The notes under the pieces are model-generated. The model was not told the DNA's origin. It saw only the letters and a list, made by a program, of their open reading frames with translations, and made no database searches. This document shows, in pieces, positions 25,321-32,229 of a DNA stretch of 46,150 nucleotides. The stretch is from Chlamydiota bacterium (GTDB lineage: Bacteria; Chlamydiota; Chlamydiia; Chlamydiales; Rhabdochlamydiaceae), in contig JABDAY010000011.1 of the NCBI GenBank assembly GCA_013288895.1, positions 1 through 46,150 of the forward strand. Reading direction: 5' to 3'. A program made the position numbers and the translations under genes. The first letter of the stretch is position 1, and every line of letters begins with the position of its first letter.

Positions 25321-25542
25321 TTATGTGGTAAGTCTATTTTTCTTTTCTGCCTGGCTCTCTACCCATGAATCAAAAAGATCAACTCTTAAAACAAGACGCT
25401 TTCCAATTTTTCTTACGGTAGACTGAAGACCGTTGCTATGACGATGTAAAAGAAGATGACGAATTTGTCCCATTGTAAATGGGTATTTGCCACTGCTTAC
25501 GATTTGTTGTGGCGACCAGTAAATATGCGATTCCATAATCAA
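25321..25542 (-). CDS. AlpA/excisionase-like small DNA-binding protein
   Basis: This protein of about 70 residues has the layout of an AlpA or excisionase-type winged helix: a tyrosine-led first segment, a GQIRHLLLHRHSNGLQSTVRKIGKRLVLRVDLFDSWVES recognition part with the basic R(K/R)xGKR turn and a final W-containing helix. Such proteins regulate integrase genes or direct excision of islands. The start is either a TTG at 25542 (just after GGAGAATA) or the ATG at 25536; I keep 25542 because of the spacing. It lies directly upstream of the primase-like gene on the same strand, which is typical for P4-like islands. Confidence 0.6.
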   Translation of the reverse strand: MIMESHIYWSPQQIVSSGKYPFTMGQIRHLLLHRHSNGLQSTVRKIGKRLVLRVDLFDSWVESQAEKKNRLTT

Positions 25543-25673
25543 TATTCTCCATTAAGAATTTGACTCTGATTATACTGGATATTTTGCAAATAGGACTGTA
25601 GGCTGTATTTTTCTACATAGACAAAAAAAAATAAAAACAGGGATTGACACTGTATTTTATTAATCGGCAAATT

Positions 25674-26363
25674 TCAGCAATTTTGAGGAAGTTCCTTTTT
25701 CGGCCTCCCCTTTTTCCTCTCTTCAAGTTTTGGCAACCATGACTCTGTAATAGTTCTCTTTTTATAATTGTGGCCAAGGCTCCTGATTTGTCTTAAAATA
25801 CTTTGCATATAAGGATGAGAGTAAATTTCTTGGTAAGTCAGTCTACGTGGGGATTTACTTATGAGTTCTCTAGCATTTCTCAGATACAAAGCTTCGTGAT
25901 AATCTCTGCTATACTTTGGTTTATTTCTTAGTGGGGCATTAGAGGGCTGGAATTCAAGGTATATCTCCATAAGATACTGAGGAAGAGCCTCGAAAAATTT
26001 CACCTTCATCGGAATGTCGTTCATCGAGACCCATTTGATAAATTTCCAAGGAGTCATATAAAATTCTCCATCAACCCTTGAAATTTTCTCAGTTAGATAA
26101 ATATCCTCCCAGCAATCCAAAAATTTTTCCCAAATTTTATTCGCAGAAGATATTCGCTTAAAATCTAGTTCAGTTCCAATCTCGCTTTTATCGAACAAGA
26201 TTTTATGGTGCCTCTCTGGGGAAATACCACCCATTAAAGCGCAAAATTCTCTAATGGTCCAAATGTTTCGTGAAAAATGTGCCTTATACAGGCTTTCCTC
26301 TGTAGGGAACATGGCATCACGAAGGCTTTCTGCTAAGCTCTTCGTTGTGTTAGTGGAACTCAT
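25674..26363 (-). CDS. Hypothetical protein downstream of the DUF1016 gene
   Basis: This 229-residue protein has no recognised domain. It starts with SLAESLRDAMFPTEESLYKAHF and has WTIREFCALMGGISPERHHKILF, which could be a helix-turn-helix-like pair (TIREFCALMGGIS). Later it has YEIYSHPYMQSIL-like segments and a basic Lys/Arg-rich tail (EERKKGRPKKELP). The ATG overlaps the DUF1016 stop (ATGA), indicating translational coupling, so it is probably the third gene of an integrase-nuclease-hypothetical operon. An origin-binding or regulatory protein is possible, but I see nothing decisive. Confidence 0.55.
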   Translation of the reverse strand: MSSTNTTKSLAESLRDAMFPTEESLYKAHFSRNIWTIREFCALMGGISPERHHKILFDKSEIGTELDFKRISSANKIWEKFLDCWEDIYLTEKISRVDGEFYMTPWKFIKWVSMNDIPMKVKFFEALPQYLMEIYLEFQPSNAPLRNKPKYSRDYHEALYLRNARELISKSPRRLTYQEIYSHPYMQSILRQIRSLGHNYKKRTITESWLPKLEERKKGRPKKELPQNC

Positions 26364-27415
26364 ACCTGATTCTCCATCCGCTGGCGTGCGTGCTTGATAG
26401 CTCTATGTAGCTTTTCTTGCAACACAGCCTTGGAAGGCAAGACTGTAAGATATTCAGCAACATGGATGCCCGATTTACCAAGTTCCAGCAGCTCGATGCG
26501 TTCCTGTTTTTTGCCGGCACAAAGAATAAGCCCCATCGGAGCTTCTTCGCCTGGGCGACGCTCGTATTTATCAAGCCATCGAAGGTAGAGTTCCATTTGA
26601 CCCTTGTATTCGGGCTTGAAGTCTCCAAGTTTAAGATCGATCGCAACGAGTCTTTTGAGGTCTCTGTGAAAAAAGAGCAAGTCGATACGGAAATCTTCGT
26701 CATCAATGATAATGCGTTTTTGACGAGCCAAAAAACTAAAACCAGTGCCAAATTCTAATAAGAACTGCTCAAGTTCACGCATGATGGCATCTTCAAAATC
26801 TTTTTCAAGGTAGCGATCATTGAGATTTAAAAATTCAAGGATGTAAGGATCACGGAAAACAAGATCTGGTGTTAGACGATCTTCCTTACGTAAAAGTTCT
26901 ACCTCAGTTTGAATCACCTGTTCCGGCTGTTTTGAAAGTGCAGTCCTCTCATATAGCATCGAATTAATCTTACTGCGAAGAGTCCTTACATTCCATCGCT
27001 CTACGCGACACATCTCGGCATAAAAATCACGCTTGAGACCGTCCTTAACCGGAATCAAAGCTGTAAAATGGGACCAGGTCAAATGTCGCAGCAAGGCTGC
27101 GACAATTTGCTCATCTTGAAACACCTCAGAGAACTGAATCATGCGCCGTAAGTTCTTGTCAGTAAATCCATTACCATAGTCAGCCACCAATTGTCGTGAC
27201 ACTGTCACGACAATCTTTTGCCCATATTCAGCGCGTTCATCCTGTAGGGCTTCCTTGCGTATTCGGTTGCCAACATGCCAGTAAAGTGAGGTCAATCCAG
27301 CATTGACCTTAAAGGCAACTGTTTGCTTTGTTTCATCAATCATATGCCTTAAATCTGAGATCAGATTTTTAGGTAATTCAATTTTTATGTTTATGTCTTT
27401 AGTTTGAATAGTCAT
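26360..27415 (-). CDS. DUF1016/YhcG-type PD-(D/E)XK nuclease domain protein
   Basis: This 351-residue protein is typical of the YhcG family. An N-terminal DUF1016 part contains WHVGNRIRKEAL, GKQIV-like GQKIVVTVSRQL and GFTDKNLRRMIQF, then LTWSHFTALI. The C-terminal nuclease domain has FRIDLLFFHRDLKRLVAIDLKLGDFKPEY: metal-binding Asp in IDLLFFH, then Asp-x-Lys (D in place of the common E). Proteins of this family are often coded near restriction systems and mobile elements. It overlaps the integrase stop by 4 bases and overlaps the following hypothetical gene by 4 bases. It is not part of the plus-strand methyltransferase operon but lies in the same island. Confidence 0.85.
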   Translation of the reverse strand: MTIQTKDINIKIELPKNLISDLRHMIDETKQTVAFKVNAGLTSLYWHVGNRIRKEALQDERAEYGQKIVVTVSRQLVADYGNGFTDKNLRRMIQFSEVFQDEQIVAALLRHLTWSHFTALIPVKDGLKRDFYAEMCRVERWNVRTLRSKINSMLYERTALSKQPEQVIQTEVELLRKEDRLTPDLVFRDPYILEFLNLNDRYLEKDFEDAIMRELEQFLLEFGTGFSFLARQKRIIIDDEDFRIDLLFFHRDLKRLVAIDLKLGDFKPEYKGQMELYLRWLDKYERRPGEEAPMGLILCAGKKQERIELLELGKSGIHVAEYLTVLPSKAVLQEKLHRAIKHARQRMENQV

Positions 27416-28479
27416 GCAGAAACTCCTTGAAGTATACGTTCTGAGATATGTTTACTGAATTTTTGGGTGACCTGGGCATCGAGATGGGTGTAGCGTTGGA
27501 GCATGCCGAGGGTTCGATGGCCCATGGCCGTGGCGAGCTCTAGGTTTGAGGCGCCTTGACTTGCGGCCAGGGTACAAAAGGTGTGGCGCATGTCGTGGGC
27601 TCGGCAGTCTTCTATCTGCGCACGTTTTAAGGCTTCTTTCCAGGCTTTTTTTATGTCGATGCGACCAAAGGCTGTCTTGCTGGCAAAGACGAGTGGTTTT
27701 GCTGGGTTGTGGGTTTGGTAAAGTCTTTTAAGCTCTTCTATTACCGGGGCTGCGAGGGAGATGCTTCTTGGGCGACCGTTTTTTGTTTCTTTGAGGTATG
27801 CGAGATTATTGTCAAAGTCTACATGGCGCCATTCGAGGTTAAGGATCTCCCCTTGCCTTGCACCGGTGGTTAGACTAATAAGAACGATGCAATAGAGGTA
27901 TGGCGATTTGCTTTGACGGCAAGAAGCGAGGAGGCGCGAGGTTTCTTCTTCAGAAAGCACCCGGTCTCTGCCGGGGTTTTCCTTAAGTTTCTTTAAGTTG
28001 AAACATGGGTTCTCATCAACCCAGCGGAGGCGTATGGCGTAGCTAAAAAGTGCAGAGAGGCTTGAGATGTACCTGTTCACTGTAGCCGGACTTTTTTTGA
28101 GGCCTTTGTTTGTGGGAGTATTGGCAAGATATTGCCTTTCTTTACTCATAAGTTCGGGAGTGATGTGGACTAACTCAAAGTCTCCCAAACGAGTTTGCCA
28201 ATATTTCAAATGATGCATAACGTCATCCGCTGATCGAATGTGTTGAAGCATGCCATCACTGGTATAACGGTCGATAAGCTCGGCAAAGGTGTGTTGCTGT
28301 TTATGTTGATCAAACTTGAATTTGCCAAGCTTGATTTCTCTTTCAATGCCTGAAGCCCAGTCCTCGGCTTCTTGCTTGCGCTCGAAGTGATTACAGACAG
28401 TGGGGTAGCCTTTGATGCGGACAACAGCGCGCCAGACTTTGGAGCCGTCTTCATTGTCACGTTTGTAAATAGATGCCAT
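27412..28479 (-). CDS. Tyrosine recombinase/integrase of the tRNA-Met island
   Basis: This 355-residue protein has an N-terminal SAM-like core-binding domain and a catalytic domain with the expected residues: Arg in TTGARQGEIL, His-x-x-Arg in HDMRHTF, His in GHRTLGML, and Tyr nucleophile in QRYTHLD. The start at ATG 28479 (MASIYKRDNEDGSKVW, integrase-type beginning) follows AAAGGTTGGAATT; a longer form begins at 28539. The gene ends by overlapping the DUF1016 gene. It lies 167 bases from the tRNA-Met gene, the usual position for an integrase that uses a tRNA as its attachment site. A doublet of TTGCACC lies just upstream at 28545-28562. Confidence 0.9.
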   Translation of the reverse strand: MASIYKRDNEDGSKVWRAVVRIKGYPTVCNHFERKQEAEDWASGIEREIKLGKFKFDQHKQQHTFAELIDRYTSDGMLQHIRSADDVMHHLKYWQTRLGDFELVHITPELMSKERQYLANTPTNKGLKKSPATVNRYISSLSALFSYAIRLRWVDENPCFNLKKLKENPGRDRVLSEEETSRLLASCRQSKSPYLYCIVLISLTTGARQGEILNLEWRHVDFDNNLAYLKETKNGRPRSISLAAPVIEELKRLYQTHNPAKPLVFASKTAFGRIDIKKAWKEALKRAQIEDCRAHDMRHTFCTLAASQGASNLELATAMGHRTLGMLQRYTHLDAQVTQKFSKHISERILQGVSA

Positions 28480-28544
28480 AATTCCAACCTTTGTTGTGTT
28501 TGTAGGTTTGGTTGGATGGTGTTGCTGGCTAAAGTTCATTCTCG

Positions 28545-28562
28545 TTGCACCGCCATTGCACC
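28545..28562 (+). repeat. TTGCACC double motif, candidate integrase arm site
   Basis: TTGCACCGCCATTGCACC, a direct repeat of TTGCACC at 11-base spacing. It lies just upstream of the integrase start and 109 bases inside the island end at the tRNA-Met gene. The matching doublet is at 15661-15678 in the same orientation. Confidence 0.5.
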
Positions 28563-28646
28563 GTCGGCAAGCAATTTAAACTTGAACTTGATATTTGTTC
28601 AAGCTTGTTATTGCTTATCTCGAGGGAAATGAGGGGGTGGAAAATG

Positions 28647-28719
28647 TGGGGCAGGTAGGAATTGAACCTACGACCAGCGGGTTATGAGTCCGCTGCTCTA
28701 ACCACTGAGCTACCGCCCC
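28647..28719 (-). tRNA. tRNA-Met (CAT anticodon), island attachment site
   Basis: On the minus strand this 73-base gene folds as a complete tRNA: acceptor GGGGCGG with CTGCCCC (one G-U), D arm GTAGCTCAGTGGTTAGAGC, anticodon loop CTCATAA, T arm GTAGG, TTCAATT, CCTAC, discriminator A. CCA is not encoded. A CAT anticodon can be elongator Met, initiator Met or Ile2; elongator Met is the most likely from the D arm and acceptor stem, but Ile2 cannot be excluded. The 3' part from the anticodon loop matches the displaced fragment at 15501-15542 over 28671-28688. The T stem differs at compensatory positions. Confidence 0.9.
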
Positions 28720-28795
28720 ATAGAATGATGAATATATTATATGACGCCGGGTTTTCGGTATATACACAAAATGATTGAAGTAGTAAAATTTTGAT

Positions 28796-29341
28796 ATGGA
28801 AAAAGTTAGGCGTTTTAGAGGGTTGTTTTGGCCGTTTGCTCTTTTGCTGGCATTTCTTGGGGTGGCTTCGATGCTTTCCCTGCAGATGGGGATGTGGATC
28901 GGATCTGGGTTGGTGAAAGAGGTCCCTAAGTATGTGCTAGAGGTTACGAGCATTGGGCTGTTTGTGGTGTTGATTTTGGTTTTCGGCAAAAAAGATTTTC
29001 GCAAGATTTTCTTTTCAAGTTTGATCCTGATTGCACTGTTGTTTGTGGGGAGTTTTTTTGCCCCACCCTCCATCGTTCCCTATTTTTTTATGATCTTCTT
29101 TTGTCCAAAACTACTTCCCGTTTTAGGGTGGTGCTATGTGAATCAAATTGCCGATAAGTTAGAAGGGATGAAGTACTATTTCGCACTAATTTTTGTATCA
29201 GGGCTTATCATGTTTCCCTTTACTGCAATGCCTTTTTTCTTAAATTTTGGGCCCTCTATGATGCTTTCAAGCGCGCTAGTTTGTTTAGGCCTGGTCTTAT
29301 TGTTTGATTACTGGATTAATGCGAGGAGGGCTCATGCGTAA
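28796..29341 (+). CDS. Membrane protein, first of an overlapping pair, weakly like half an ATP/ADP translocase
   Basis: This 181-residue protein has about five hydrophobic helices (WPFALLLAFLGVASML, IGLFVVLILVFG, IFFSSLILIALLFVGSF, a PYFFMIFFCPKLLPVLGW segment, and FALIFVSGLIMFPF, SALVCLGLVLLFDYW). The stretch GWCYVNQIADKLEGMKYY followed by a hydrophobic segment resembles the chlamydial/rickettsial nucleotide transporter family (GFANQIT...EAKRFY). This likeness is weak and unverified. The ATG has no strong ribosome binding site. It ends by overlapping the next gene by 8 bases, so the two are likely co-translated. It lies directly beyond the tRNA, outside the island. Confidence 0.5.
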   Translation: MEKVRRFRGLFWPFALLLAFLGVASMLSLQMGMWIGSGLVKEVPKYVLEVTSIGLFVVLILVFGKKDFRKIFFSSLILIALLFVGSFFAPPSIVPYFFMIFFCPKLLPVLGWCYVNQIADKLEGMKYYFALIFVSGLIMFPFTAMPFFLNFGPSMMLSSALVCLGLVLLFDYWINARRAHA

Positions 29342-29861
29342 GATAATTGCCCTTTCGATCCTCTTATCTGGTTTTACCCTCGTCCATTCCCTCAATGGTC
29401 CGGCTATAAGGGAAGCCATGGGCAGCCTTACACCCGATGTTATGGGAAAACAGGCAATGATGATTGGCTTTGGCATCATCTTTTTGGCCATTTTAAGTCT
29501 GATTTTAGGCCCGTGGCTCGTGCAAAAAAAAGGATGGAAATTTTGTGTCACTTCTTCGTTAATACTGGGCGTGCTTGCAACTGCTCTCTCCCTTTTTTAT
29601 GCAAAGCCCCTTTTTACAGCTGGTGAGCAGATTTTTCTTACGGGCTTGGAGTACGTCTGGATCACCCCCCTCATCCAAATGGCTTTTTTAAGCTACGAAA
29701 AAAAGGAGAGGCTTAGGACTCAAGGCTGGGTTTTTCTAGTTGCAGCGCCACTTCTCGAGCTAGCTGCTGGATCACCAGAGCTTAGCCCCATGGTTGCAAT
29801 GGGTTTTTCCCTAGCGGTTTTCGCCCTCATGTTCACCGCTGTTTCTGTTAAGCGCTGCTAA
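29334..29861 (+). CDS. Membrane protein, second of an overlapping pair
   Basis: This 175-residue protein has about five hydrophobic segments (IIALSILLSGFTLVHSL, AMMIGFGIIFLAILSLILG, VTSSLILGVLATALSLFYA, a TPLIQMAF segment and MVAMGFSLAVFALMFTAVSV). A Gly/Lys linker, GPWLVQKKGWKFCVTSS, resembles the conserved loop of nucleotide transporters, and QGWVFLVAAPLLELAAGS the late helix. Together with the upstream gene this could be a split or shortened NTT-type carrier, but the sum (about 355 residues) is shorter than the usual 500. The ATG at 29334 follows GAGGAGGG. The 3' end overlaps the opposite-strand gene by 51 bases. Confidence 0.5.
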   Translation: MRKIIALSILLSGFTLVHSLNGPAIREAMGSLTPDVMGKQAMMIGFGIIFLAILSLILGPWLVQKKGWKFCVTSSLILGVLATALSLFYAKPLFTAGEQIFLTGLEYVWITPLIQMAFLSYEKKERLRTQGWVFLVAAPLLELAAGSPELSPMVAMGFSLAVFALMFTAVSVKRC

Positions 29862-30326
29862 TGGTAAAGCCGCTAAAAGAGCATTAGGAGGCAATTGTGA
29901 AGGTCGTTGAGAACTAACGAAAAAAGGTAACGGTACACTTCTAGATCCGGGTGGTGCTGGAGGGGGACTGCCAACGGGGGACCTTTCAGCAGAACTGGGA
30001 GAGCTCGGATCCATTGGTGATGGTGGTGGTATCTCATCATCTAGGTCCGCGAAGAAAGCTTGAAACCTGTAATTAGCAACCCATTCTTCCACTGCAGCCG
30101 CTGCTGCTGGCGACAAAGCCACTAACCTAGGAGACCTTTCTTCGGGAGATGCGGAACTGGGGAGATTCCTCAGAATATTTGAAGAAACTGGACTATTTGG
30201 GGAAAATGGAACATCAAAATCATCTGAATTATCACTCGATACACTCCGACTTAACGAATAATTTGGACTAAGCGAACGAGAACTTGGACTAGGTGAACCA
30301 ACTGGACTTGACACTGGATTTGACAT
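29811..30326 (-). CDS. Ser/Pro-rich disordered protein, candidate secreted effector
   Basis: This 171-residue protein is of low complexity: Ser, Pro, Asn and Arg repeated in the N-terminal 60 residues (SPSPSSRSLSPNYSLSRS), then one short folded-looking piece (LSPAAAAAVEEWVANYRFQAFFADLDDE), then more Pro/Ser (PPPSPMDPSSPSSAERSP). No family is recognised. The gene is credible because it has a consensus promoter at 30365-30393 and an optimal ribosome binding site (AAAGGAGAAATT) before ATG 30326. In intracellular bacteria, Ser/Pro-rich proteins often are type III effectors; that is only an inference. The last 51 bases overlap the convergent membrane protein gene. Confidence 0.6.
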   Translation of the reverse strand: MSNPVSSPVGSPSPSSRSLSPNYSLSRSVSSDNSDDFDVPFSPNSPVSSNILRNLPSSASPEERSPRLVALSPAAAAAVEEWVANYRFQAFFADLDDEIPPPSPMDPSSPSSAERSPVGSPPPAPPGSRSVPLPFFVSSQRPSQLPPNALLAALPLAALNRNSGEHEGENR

Positions 30327-30364
30327 AATTTCTCCTTTGTTTATTTGGTTATAATAAAAGGATA

Positions 30365-30393
30365 ATTATATAATATTAAATAATTTCAGTCAA
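30365..30393 (-). promoter_or_regulatory. Primary sigma factor promoter, near-consensus
   Basis: On the minus strand: TTGACT (30393-30388), a 17-base spacer, and TATAAT (30370-30365). The -10 is perfect and the -35 has one mismatch. It reads toward the Ser/Pro-rich gene (start 30326), with a leader of roughly 30 bases. Confidence 0.8.
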
Positions 30394-30447
30394 TCCTATT
30401 TATATATCTTATTTATAATGAGTTACTTAAGAAATATTAATTAATAA

Positions 30448-31215
30448 TTATAAGTAATAATAATCAATTTCTTCATTTTTTCGGGGGCCTATGACCCGCC
30501 AATTAAGGCGCAGGTATTGTTTTTCATAAAAAATTTTACCAAAATAGGCGTCGCTACCGCAGAGGTGAGAATCGACAGATGCAAGAGAACTGCTGCTCGA
30601 GGGAGCTAAATGAAACAAAAACACCGGATGGTCAGGGCCTCTACGCAAATGCTCTAAAGAGATCACTCCTGCTCTTTGATCGAGGGTCCAACGAAAAGTA
30701 TTGCTAAAACAAACCTCTCCTTGTTTTCCATGCCAACTTCCCCTTTCTGCAAAAAGCAAAACGGAGTCTTTTTCTCGTGTGACAACCACTTCACCCTTCC
30801 CTTTGCCGTTCCAACCATCTTTCGAGCGGGATTTCGCATTGAAAGTTAAGCGTCTAACTTCACCTAGCTTTTTCCAAAGAGATAATAAGACTTTCCCATC
30901 CTGTCTTTTCGTATCATCTTTTGTTACAAAGAAGTCTTTCTTTTCATGGGCAGGCAAAAGGGTGTACGCCTTTTTTAAAAGAAGCTCTAGCTCCTCTAGA
31001 AGAGGGTATCCCGGATCGAACTGATAAAGACGGGTTTTCCCTTCGTAGTAACTCATCACAACTCCCCCCTTTTCTAACCGCAAAAGGGCCTTTTGCACAG
31101 GAGTGAGGGAAGTGTTTAATTGCCTTTGAAGTTGTGTTCCATAACATTTGCCGTTGACAAACAGAAAAAGAAGAATTTTCTGCACACTTTGACTACCCAA
31201 AAGCCCATCCAGCAT
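30448..31215 (-). CDS. Winged-helix transcription regulator fused to a DUF6314-like domain
   Basis: This 255-residue protein has an N-terminal winged helix (residues 1-70: VQKILLFLFVNGKCYGTQLQRQLNTSLTPVQKALLRLEKGGVVMSYYEGKTRLYQFDP) like ArsR/PadR-type regulators. The C-terminal 150 residues resemble DUF6314: LTFNAKSRSKDGWNGKGKGEV, FRWTLDQRAGVISLEHLRRGPDHPVFLFHL, SHLCGSDAYFGKIFY and a final LNWRVIGPRKNEEIDYYYL. DUF6314 proteins are usually stand-alone, with a W...WRVxGPRKDY ending that matches well. The ligand is unknown, so the fusion could be a regulator that senses the same ligand as DUF6314. The start follows AAAGGCGGTTTTTT. No operon partner is adjacent. Confidence 0.7.
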   Translation of the reverse strand: MLDGLLGSQSVQKILLFLFVNGKCYGTQLQRQLNTSLTPVQKALLRLEKGGVVMSYYEGKTRLYQFDPGYPLLEELELLLKKAYTLLPAHEKKDFFVTKDDTKRQDGKVLLSLWKKLGEVRRLTFNAKSRSKDGWNGKGKGEVVVTREKDSVLLFAERGSWHGKQGEVCFSNTFRWTLDQRAGVISLEHLRRGPDHPVFLFHLAPSSSSSLASVDSHLCGSDAYFGKIFYEKQYLRLNWRVIGPRKNEEIDYYYL

Positions 31216-31496
31216 AAAAAACCGCCTTTAAACCACTTTTAACCTAAAGATGATTTTTCATAAACTACTTTTTAGTTTTATATGTTTCTCGTGTCGGAGG
31301 CTTTAGTGACAAAGACTTGTTTAACATGCGAGCATGCGAGCTGTCTAAGCCTATTATTCCTTTCTATAATATACGATTATTATATCAAAAAATTAGGTTA
31401 ATAGTCAACGATATTAAAATCATCTTTACTAATTAATGCCACTTTAATAATGTTTAATTAAAGAGGTAGTTGCAACTGCTTCTAAAGAAGGTAATT

Positions 31497-31952
31497 ATGC
31501 GCCTAGAGCTAATTCATCCCATGCTAGTCCATTTTCCCATAGCGCTCCTCTTAATTGGCTCTTTCCTCCGCCTCGCAGCCTTTTTCTACCGTAAAACCTA
31601 CCGCTACCGAACAGCCCTAAACACTTCATGGCTGATCTTACTCATCGGCCTCTTCTTCGGTATTTTGACTATCATCACTGGAGAAATCGCAGAAGACATT
31701 GTGCGATCCCATCTCTTAAACCCTCGAATTCTCGATTATCACATGACCTGCGCCTACATAACAGCGTTTCTCTTCCTCCTCGCCCTTATCCTCGACTGGA
31801 TGGCCCACCGCTACAAAAAACACTTCACCGCCATCTACTCTCTCCTCTATTGGCTCGGCGCCCTCACCCTACTCACTACCGCCGCCCTCGGCGGCTCCCT
31901 CGTCTACGAACAAGGCGCCGCCGTCCAGACGGTGACTAGCCGAGGGATTTAA
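31497..31952 (+). CDS. DUF2231 family membrane protein
   Basis: This 151-residue membrane protein begins MRLELIHPMLVHFPIALLLIGS, the hallmark of DUF2231 (His-Pro-xx-Val-His-Phe-Pro-Ile). Four hydrophobic helices follow, with TGEIAED and YHMTCAYITAF in the second half, which match the family's conserved Gly-Glu and His. The histidines may bind heme or a metal, but the function is not established. The ATG at 31497 follows AAGGTAATT; an upstream in-frame start at 31470 is less supported. It converges with the small basic gene 31936-32088, overlapping by 17 bases. The gene-free 281 bases upstream contain AT-rich sequence only. Confidence 0.85.
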   Translation: MRLELIHPMLVHFPIALLLIGSFLRLAAFFYRKTYRYRTALNTSWLILLIGLFFGILTIITGEIAEDIVRSHLLNPRILDYHMTCAYITAFLFLLALILDWMAHRYKKHFTAIYSLLYWLGALTLLTTAALGGSLVYEQGAAVQTVTSRGI

Positions 31953-32088
31953 AGTATTGAATTTCCCGTTCGTGTTTGACAGCGGCGGCTCGGGTAGTAA
32001 AGGTGCCGAGGTTTCGACGCTTGCCGGTTTTGGGATTGATTTTGCGAGAATATAGACGGTATTTCCCATCTGCTAGTTTGCGAATCAT
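31936..32088 (-). CDS. Small basic conserved protein
   Basis: This short gene encodes 50 residues, MIRKLADGKYRLYSRKINPK, then TGKRRNLGTF, and ends HEREIQYFKSLG. It has a perfect ribosome binding site (TAGGAGGTTTTT). From memory, similar short proteins with a RLYSRK...KTGKRRNLGTF core occur widely in intracellular and aquatic bacteria and are annotated as hypothetical. The fold resembles the N-terminal arm-binding part of integrases (a beta sheet and a helix), which might mean DNA binding. Its coding strand and reading frame are supported by the ribosome binding site. It overlaps the DUF2231 gene at the 3' end. Confidence 0.75.
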   Translation of the reverse strand: MIRKLADGKYRLYSRKINPKTGKRRNLGTFTTRAAAVKHEREIQYFKSLG

Positions 32089-32229
32089 AAAAACCTCCTA
32101 AAATTAGGCGTAACAAAACTGAGAGAAATAAGCAAGTCTGATATATAAAATATTTAATATTAGCAGCTTTTATTTTACTCGTAAAGAATTTAATAAGCGT
32201 GTATAAACGTATGGAAAAGGAGAAGAAAT

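Noticed and set aside
26350-26751. Minus-strand reading frame of 133 codons
   Set aside because: It lies inside the DUF1016 gene in another frame.
28615-29073. A 152-codon minus-strand reading frame across the tRNA
   Set aside because: It reads through tRNA-Met (THNPLVVGSIPTCPTF) and is antisense to the membrane protein gene.
31628-31939. Plus-strand Arg/Pro-rich reading frame of 103 codons
   Set aside because: Shifted frame inside the DUF2231 gene; low complexity and no start signal.
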